Assembly (NCBI GenBank): GCA_017163975.1
Contig: JAFFSR010000136.1
Location: forward strand, 10,351,501 to 10,415,500
DNA from: Anastatus disparis
Lineage: Eukaryota; Arthropoda; Insecta; Hymenoptera; Eupelmidae
Direction: 5' to 3'
Length of the DNA: 64,000 nt
Part shown: piece by piece, positions 56,298 through 64,000 of the stretch
Numbering within the stretch: position 1 is the stretch's first letter
Layout: every line of letters begins with the position of its first letter
The notes under the pieces: model-generated
The model's input: only the letters and a program-made list of their open reading frames with translations
The model's database searches: none
Told to the model about the DNA's origin: nothing
Translations under genes and position numbers: made by a program

Positions 56298-58017
56298 ATG
56301 GTAGCGCCCAACGAGGGAAAAGATAGGATCTTGATATCATATTATTTCACTTCTTATCTAAATTTTATAACTTTTTTACAACAAATTATTTTAAAAAATA
56401 CATCTTTGCTATTTAGAAAAAAAGTTGACATTAAAAAATATTTTTAATGTTTTAGTAGTATACAGAGACAAAAAAAAAATAACGATATAAAGAAAGTATT
56501 TTTTAATAATTAATAATTTATTAGTACAAACTAATATTTTGCAAAGTAACTGAAAAAAGATGAATAGACACAAAAAAAGAGAATGAGATTTAATAGAAAA
56601 GTAAACAATAAAATATGCATTTACATAATTGCGTTATTGATAAATAAGGTATGTATTCATGAATAATGGACAAATATTATGCAATGATCGATGAATTTAT
56701 CATAACATAAAAACAAACAATTAAATATTGTCTTATTTATTTGTTATTGTTGATCTCCGCTTATATAGATTATGCATCAGTTTTCCTAATTTTTATTAAA
56801 AAATTCTCTGAAATATCTCTATAATATTATGCTTTTTATTGGCTAAAATAGAAGCCTGTAATATAAAGATATTTTAAAAGATTTTCAATTAAGAATTAAA
56901 AATTTGGAAAATTAATAATATCGGTATTTTGCATTCTCTTAAAGCAATTTGTTAAAGAGACTAATAAGCAGGATGGATTGATTTTGATTTTGAAGAGTTT
57001 GAATTTTGTTTACTTAAAATTTTATATTGATAAAGAATTTAACTAAATTTTCTAGCAGAATGATTGTTATTAGTTGCAGGAAAGAAATAAAAAAATTCCA
57101 AAACTAAAAGGTTAAAATATTCAAATCAATATTTAAAATCATTTAAATTTAGTTTGGTCAGAAGTAGCAGTATGATGCTTTAACATGACGCAACTATACA
57201 GCTCACCCTTTTTTATCGTAAAACATAAAAAATTTAATATTTTTTTTGTAGAAAGTAGGGGCACAAATACACCTGTTAATTCAAGCGTATTATTTTAATG
57301 CATCGTATGAGAGACGCTCATTTATAGCTCTTTGAAACAATGCTAATTTGATTGTTTCATAAAATTATTGCTTATACGATCTAGCTCCCAAACTATTCAG
57401 TGTTGGCGCTTAAAATTTTAGTTTTTTTCATATTTTTATGAAAATGTAAAAGAAAACTATATATATATAAGAAAACATCTTACGCTGTTTCAACGACATA
57501 GATGGTTCAGAATTGCGATACTCGCAGTCAGTACACAGCCGACTATAAGAATTACAAAAAATTGATGATTATGAAATTAAATCTCCATATTCGTATCTAT
57601 CTAAAAAAGGATTATTTTCCAGATTTTAAGATTTAAATATTCCCTTTGTTATTTCGTCGAATTTATTTATATAAGGAGAAGCTTTTCATAAATTAAAGCT
57701 AGATTATCGGATAATAACGAAGGTTCAGTTACTTCAATAATAAGGGATTTTTAAAATGACTCATTTAATATGAAGCCATTCGATTTGGTAAGATGTTAAT
57801 AAACTTACCAGTCGCAAAAACAAAAAAGGTTAGATTTGATGAATTTATTATAGGTTTTAAAAAGTTCTTCTCTATATTACTATTTGATATTCATCAATAC
57901 CGCAAATAGATTAGCAGAATAAATAAACAGAAATAGAAAATTTTCTCGATAAACCTTTATGGTTGTTTACCGCGGTAGAGGAACACTTAAAAGAATTTTA
58001 AATATTTTTATATAGTT

Positions 58018-58475
58018 CCATTTAACTAAAGAAAATACTAAACTGAACATCAAACAAAAAAATAATTACACGTTACAAAAAATAATAAATTAATAAATAA
58101 ATTAAAAAATTTATAATATTTTCACAAGGGTAAAATACGTCCAAACATGGCAAATTTACTATTGCCCAATACTTAACGTATTTAATATTGCTTCCATATA
58201 AATGTGTACTGACAAGCAAGAATAATGGTAACAAATGTCATTTTTAGATAAAATTTTATTTATCAGCAAAAATTTTAAAATTTAATACACATGGATTATG
58301 TTGTATAGGTACTATGGGTAAAAAATAAAAAAATTAAGTCTTTTTTTTATGGAAAAACAAGATTTCATTGTATTCCTCCGCCCGCCCCTTAACTGAAGAA
58401 AATATTAGACTAAATATTAAATAAAAAGATAATCACATGTTACAAAAAATAATAAATTAATAATAAATAACTACT
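58018..58475. repeat. Direct repeat of about 85 bp, two copies
   Basis: AACTAAAGAAAATACTAAAC...CACGTTACAAAAAATAATA at 58018-58105 recurs with changes at 58388-58470. Non-coding. Confidence 0.7.
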
Positions 58476-58522
58476 TCTCATGTTTCTTAAATTTATGTTT
58501 ACAGTCTTCTAAATTTAAAGTA

Positions 58523-58846
58523 TCCCGGTCAAAAAAATACATCTATAAATATAGCTAAAAATATAGATAAAGAAAATACAGCTATATTGATGTGTATTAT
58601 AGCTATATTCATGTGTTTTTTTAGCTGTATATCTATGAGAAATATAGCTAGATTTTAAGCTATATTTCTAGCTATAATGGGCTAAAATAGGGATTATAAA
58701 GATAGGTAAAAATACTAAAAATCTAGCTATATTTCTCATAGATATACGGCTAAAAAAACACGTGAATATAGCTATAATACACAATGTAGCTATATTTTTA
58801 CCTATATTTTTTAGCTATATTTATAGATGTGTTTTTTTTGCAGGGA
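58523..58846. mobile_element. Fold-back rich in TAGCTATATTT words
   Basis: CCCGGTCAAAAAAATACATC and the complement of TCCCTGCAAAAAAAACACAT mark the ends. The arms consist of TATAGCTAAAAATATAG-like words and meet near 58690. It resembles the AGCTAAAAATA arrays of the nested element at 7483-8616 in style, without being the same sequence. Confidence 0.75.
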
Positions 58847-59754
58847 TTCTATTGTTAACATATGATCTTTAAATAAATACTTTTGATCCCTTATTATTTC
58901 AGTTTTTTATGTTAACTTTTTAATACTCAACTAGTAAATACTCTCCTATTTACTAGTATAAAATCCAATAGTTTTAAATGCATCATAACTTTAAAAAGTT
59001 TCGAGATAAAGGATAAATGTATATTACGAGAAGAAATCAGCTGATCTTCAGGTATCACAGGAACAACACATTGAATAAAAACATTTACGATAATTTAAGG
59101 ATAATTAATGTATAGTTATGAAGATATAATTTAATTTTAATGAATTTTAATTTGAATAAAACACGTGATTAATTTTATTTAAAAGTTATTTTAATAAATA
59201 ATTTTAAATTTCATTTTTATATTACAATAATCTGTACATTCTAATTAAAATAGTATTACAACACCTAGATCAGGGATTTTGTTGATAAAAAAAAATATGA
59301 AAGAAGCTAGAGTTTTATACGCTAATGCTCAATAGATTCGGAACTATATCATGTATAAACAATGATTTTATATTACAAAAGTTTAATATTAAATTCAGAG
59401 CATTTATGCTTTTATCGAAATTACATGCAAGTGTTGAGATTTTTTACATAAAATTTTATACATTGTAAAATTTAATGCATTTTAATGTATTTTCGTAGAC
59501 TATGTGAATATTTTACATCAATTAAGTTATGATGTATTAAAAACTTTGCCATAAATTATAAAAAAAAATTAAATTCATAATATTTGAAATTATATGTTTT
59601 TTAAAAAATTAGAATTGGATTTCTTTTTATAAATGTCATTCTAATTTTCATATATTTATATTAAATTATACTGCTTTTGATTAAACAATAACTTTTTTTA
59701 CAAACATTTAATACACTCCTTATATTAAAAAAAAAGTTATTTAATAATTAGAGT
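58847..59754. other. Unassigned AT-rich DNA
   Basis: A/T runs only; no coding or element structure recognised. Confidence 0.5.
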
Positions 59755-60815
59755 AACGTTATTAATAGGGCATTATTTCTTTAATTACAGCGTAACTTCG
59801 AACTTGCTGTTGTTATTCATATAATATTCGTTTATAAACGAAGATTAAGACATTACCTTTGTTTTTATTTGAATTTAACGCTTTTCGCTGTTATCCAACG
59901 ACAGAATCAATCTTGAGAATTTGACCTTCTGTACAAAAATAATACAGTTAAAATTAATGTATAGAAAATATTCTACAATTTTTTTTGAGAAACAAAGAAA
60001 CTCCTAATGTATGTCAAATTTCAATACTATTATTATTATTATTATTATTATCTAATTGAAAAAGGCAATATTTTACGTAACTCCAGTAAATATTGTCTTT
60101 ATCTAAAGTAAATAATGATAATAATAATAATAATATTGAAATCTTATTTTCAATAATAATTATTATTAAGCAATATGGATGCTTACTTATAGTAAAAATA
60201 ATAAATTGATTAAAACAAGCTTAATACTGTCATATTATGTATACTTCTTATTTTAAAAAATCATTAAATGGAGAATAATCAGATTTTGTTTCGTGTTATA
60301 ATTTTTTTAAAATACCTAATACATAAAAGAAAGAAAGTACAAACTTTAGTAAAGGGGAAATTGAAAGGAGTGGTGGCAAACAAAGGTTTGCGGTTAACGC
60401 ATCATATCATCAGCATTTTGGTCGTGTTTCCTGTTTGTGAATCAGGTACCGGTACATTGAAGAATTATAACCAAAAAAAATCAATTTTGGTATATACACA
60501 TGTGTTGTTGTTTATGTATATGTCAGTGTGGCGAGTTTTTTTATTTTATTTAAATCACTATTTTGATATTCTTATTTTCAGTTAATATTTTACTAAATAA
60601 TTAAATTGACATAAAGAAATTATTTAAAATCTAACCATCAAATACATTTGGAGTTTTAATTATTTTTATAAAATCTTTTACTTATTTTATGTTTGATCTG
60701 ATAAATTTATTCAAATATGATTTTTGTAGTAAATTTATTTTGAAAATTAGTAAATTTTCTAGTTTAAATTTATATAGAAATATTAACATTTGATATTGTA
60801 TGATAGATAAAAATC
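59755..60815. repeat. Inverted, diverged copy of the PIWI 5' flank
   Basis: 60590-60815 is the reverse complement of about 50691-50905, and 59790-60000 is similar to the reverse complement of about 51840-52000. The part between is rearranged: the promoter-proximal GGGGAAA-type stretch around 60350 is only partly recognisable. This shows that the inverted PIWI copy arose together with its flank. Confidence 0.8.
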
Positions 60816-63800
60816 ATGGCTGCTGCATGTGAGAGGCGTTCAAGAGAGAAATGTGAATCTGTAGATGAGATAGATACTTGACCTTCACATGTTCGTGTTG
60901 CTACTTCAAAAAAAGGTAAGACTATGCATAGATTCAGAATTTAATGCTTTGTAGAATGAAAATTAGTTTATTCCATGTAATGATTAACGTATTTCTCATT
61001 TGTAAACATGGATATAAATAATAATCTTCATTTCTCGATACTTTAAATATACGTATTTATGTCTCCGTATTCAGTGTGTATTTTCAATTTCAAGCTGAGT
61101 TTACATATATAAACAAAATATTACCAAAGTTATAAAGCTTGGTTTTCTTTTAATTCTTTGCGTAGCTATTTTAATATATAAAATTTTATATAAATTATAA
61201 ACCTCATGTTACTTATTTATTTCAAAATTATTCATTATAAAACTAATAATCATTTCCTTTAGTCTATTTCTTTGCAAATCTATACCTAAACTATGCTAAA
61301 TCCTTTTCTTTTAATTTTTGTAAATTTTTATATCACTTTCTTTAAACTTGAATAAATTTTTTGCATTCTAAATTAATAAATAAAAATAAAACAAAGCAAA
61401 ACTATATCCTTATTTTCTTTTTCATCTTTTTATGATCACTGTAATTTCTTACATTAATATTGTTAAACTTTATAAAAATGAACATTATTTTCTAAAATAC
61501 TAAAATTCAAATGTTCACAGGACGCAGCGGCACAAAAGTTGTTCTCAAAGCCAATTATTTTCGGCTTGTTAGTCAGACCGATTGGTGTCTTTATCAATAT
61601 GCTGTAGAAATAGCTCCTGAAGAAAAGAGAACTATTGTGAGAAAGGCATTGTTACGTACCCATAAAAATGCCCTAGGTGCTTATCTTTTTGATGGTACAA
61701 CGCTATACACAAGTAATCGTTTACCTCAGGTGTGTATCTTTTCAAATTGATATTTTTAGTTTAACAAGCAGATTTTATGAAACAAAATTTGCTTGCTTTT
61801 TTTTATTTTTAATTTCAATGATCTCGGAATCAAAAATTTTTTTTGCATGAAAATACAATATTTACAAAATCATGTGCAATATTTGTAAAAATTAGTAATA
61901 AAAATTATTAATATACTACCAAAAATGTTATTTTCTAGCCTTTGGAATTAAATTCAATTAGAAATGAAGATAAGGTGCCTATGAATATCAAAATAAAACT
62001 TGTTGGTGATCTTATGAAAGGAGATTACGATTATTTTCAATTTTTTAACATATTAATGAGAGAATGTCTGGAAAATTTACAACTTCAACTAGTTGGTAGG
62101 AATTACTATGATGCTGCAAGTCGGGCAATTTTCAAATGATATATGATTTATAAAAGTATCTATTCATAATGAAACATTTCTAATATATTTTATTATGCAT
62201 TTACAGATTGAGATAGTTGATTATCAACTGCAGCTCTGGCCAGGTTACTTTACATCAATAAGGCAACATGATGGTGGTGTAATGATGTGTGCAGAAATCA
62301 CTCATAAAGTCATGCGTGACCAAACTCTGCTCAGTATCTTGAATGAGTGTATTCAAACTAATCATCGTGAATATCAGGTACAATATATCATTACAAATTT
62401 TTAATTGGATGTTGATTACAAAATTTAATATGTGCTTTAAAAATCAAATTACAGAATGTTTTCAAAGCAACTGTAATGGGGACTGTTGTATTGACAGCAT
62501 ATAACAATCGAACATACAAAATAGATGATGTAGATTTTTCGGTGAATCCTTCACGAACTTTTATACGCAATGATAAAGAAATAACATATGCAGCCTACTA
62601 TAAGGAAAAATATCAAATTAATAAACGAGACCTGAACCAACCTCTCTTAGTATCAGTGTCATCAGCACGCGATCGACGAGCTGGTAGTTCAGAATTGATC
62701 TATCTAATTTCTGAACTGTGCCGAAGTACTGGTAAGTATTTTTTTTTTGTATTTTACTTAATAATATTAGAAAATATTGTTTATAAAAATGAATTTTTTA
62801 GGTTTGACTGATAAAATGAAGAATGATTTTAAACTGATGAGAGCTTTATCTTAGCATACAAGAATTGATCCTGGTTTAAGAATCGAGAGACTATTGAGAT
62901 TTAATCAACGTTTAATGTCAAAACCTGAAATTGTAGAAGATTTCAACAAATGGAACTTTAAACTCAGCAAAGAAATAGTTGAGTTTCCAGGACGAGTTTT
63001 ACCTGCAGAACCAATACTTTTTGGTATTAAAGCAGCTGGTGGTGGTAAAAATATACAGTTGAAGTCCCAAAAAATTGTGATTAGAATTTCAAACTACAAG
63101 AAAATCCCTAACTAAGAGCTGCTACTTTTGATGATTGGGTTGTGATTACACCATAAAGAAGTGGTAACGAAACTAAGGTGAATATTTTGATGTTAAATAT
63201 TACGTAAACAATAATTTTTCAAAGAATTTACTAAAACTTTTTTATTTTTTAGAATTTTATTAAAGCACTGATCGTTGCTGCTCAAAAAATATCTATATCA
63301 ATGGAACAACCGAGACGATCGTCTTAATTCATATTGCCAAGCTTTGTCCATAGTCACTGACCGAGTAAATCCTAAAATGATTTTATGTATAGTACCCAAT
63401 AATCAACAACAAAGATATAATGCTATCAAAAAGAAGTTGTGTATAGATAGACCTATACCAAGCCAGGTTGTCCTGTTTAAAAATTTAGTTAAAAAATCTG
63501 CTTCTATGATGAATGCAGTTTGTTGTAAAGTTGCTGTACAAATGAACTGCAAGGTTGGAGGATTACCTTGGACTGTTGATATTGCCTCAAAAATACCTGG
63601 TTTAATGGTAGTAGGATTTGATGTATGTCACGATAAAAAAGGTGATTTTGGTAAGTATTTTAAAACACAATAAATCTTATTTACATATTTTTCTTGGATA
63701 TTAAATTACAATTTTCTATTTATAATAAAATTTTAAAAAAATTTTATAGGAGCTATGGTAGCATCTCTGGATCAAAACTTTGGACGCTATTTCAGTGCTG

Positions 63801-64000
63801 TGTCACAACATAGCTCAGGAGAAGAGCTATCAAATGATTTATCTTTAAATTTTGGTCGCGCTATCACAGAATTTAGCAAACATAATAATAATAGAGTACC
63901 AAGTAAAATAATTATTTACCGTGATGGAGTGGGAAAAGGACAAATCCCGTTTGTTAATAGTTACGAAGTTGAACAAGTGAAAAAAACGCTTACTCAAATA
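60816..64000 (+). pseudogene. piwi: PIWI-clade paralogue, inverted, decaying; continues past the window
   Basis: Exon equivalents: 60816-60915, 61521-61729, 61939-62124, 62207-62377, 62455-62731, 62802-63177, 63253-63650, 63750-64000 (incomplete). Intron positions match the intact copy exactly. Lesions: TGA at codon 22 (60879-60881); TAG in exon 6 (62852-62854, CAG in the intact copy); a one-base deletion in an A run of exon 6 (near 63050); a TAA (about 63155) in the original frame; a 17-base deletion in exon 7 (near 63311). The donor after exon 3 is GC instead of GT. Motifs FDVCHD, GEEL and YRDGVG persist, so decay is recent relative to divergence. No full-length protein can be made. Confidence 0.92.

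Larger units (their letters stand above)
52625..58270. repeat. Segmental duplication, right copy, second part
   Basis: Partner of 4640-7300. It carries a MITE, a fold-back and a 2.3-kb stretch (54600-56930) missing from the left copy. Confidence 0.9.

Noticed and set aside
60268..60585. 105-codon open frame upstream of the PIWI pseudogene
   Set aside because: Lies in the rearranged inverted copy of the 5' flank; no domain, hydrophobic low-complexity end, and no equivalent in the other flanks.

Overview
The window is AT-rich eukaryotic DNA with GT-AG introns, tRNA-headed SINEs, LINE, BEL/Pao, Ty3/gypsy and piggyBac remnants, and PIWI-clade Argonaute genes. The PIWI protein resembles insect PIWI/Aubergine proteins, hymenopteran ones most closely as far as memory allows. 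An insect, perhaps a parasitoid wasp, is therefore likely, but the species is not identified. Host coding sequence is sparse: one intact 8-exon PIWI gene (minus strand, 47241-50690), one decayed inverted paralogue that runs off the right edge (plus strand, 60816-64000), and one orphan terminal exon (15380-15703). Everything else is mobile elements, their derivatives, or AT-rich sequence in which I recognise nothing.

Left part (1-9600): bases 1-7300 are a segmental duplicate, in the same orientation, of 50869-58270, which is the 5' flank of the intact PIWI gene. Base 1 falls just inside that flank, so a third PIWI copy probably lies left of the window. Several copies of a tRNA-derived SINE (called SINE1 here) sit in this block. 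A nested pair of fold-back elements (7465-9274) and a SINE2 copy follow.

Middle-left (11060-28090): an hAT-like pair of ends, several TA-flanked fold-back elements of 0.5-3.6 kb (some nested), a SINE3 copy with clear target duplications, a degenerate BEL/Pao pol, and the largest hairpin (24523-28084).

Centre (28100-44550): one decayed LINE on the minus strand is split in two. The split is a 13.9-kb piggyBac-like transposon (29642-43554) lying at a decayed TTAA site. That transposon has itself received a Crypton-like insert, a TA-flanked element carrying a SINE1 and another fold-back, a three-armed fold-back that holds a 5.5-kb Ty3/gypsy element with almost identical LTRs, and a CAG-flanked element. 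The insertion order can be read from the junctions.

Right part (44550-64000): a roughly 710-bp tandem duplication, the intact PIWI gene with a strong hairpin just past its stop codon, its duplicated 5' flank carrying three insertions that the left copy lacks, and the inverted PIWI pseudogene. PIWI proteins bind piRNAs and silence transposons, so an amplifying PIWI locus embedded in young and nested transposons and long inverted repeats is the main biological theme. No bacterial, viral or CRISPR features were seen.
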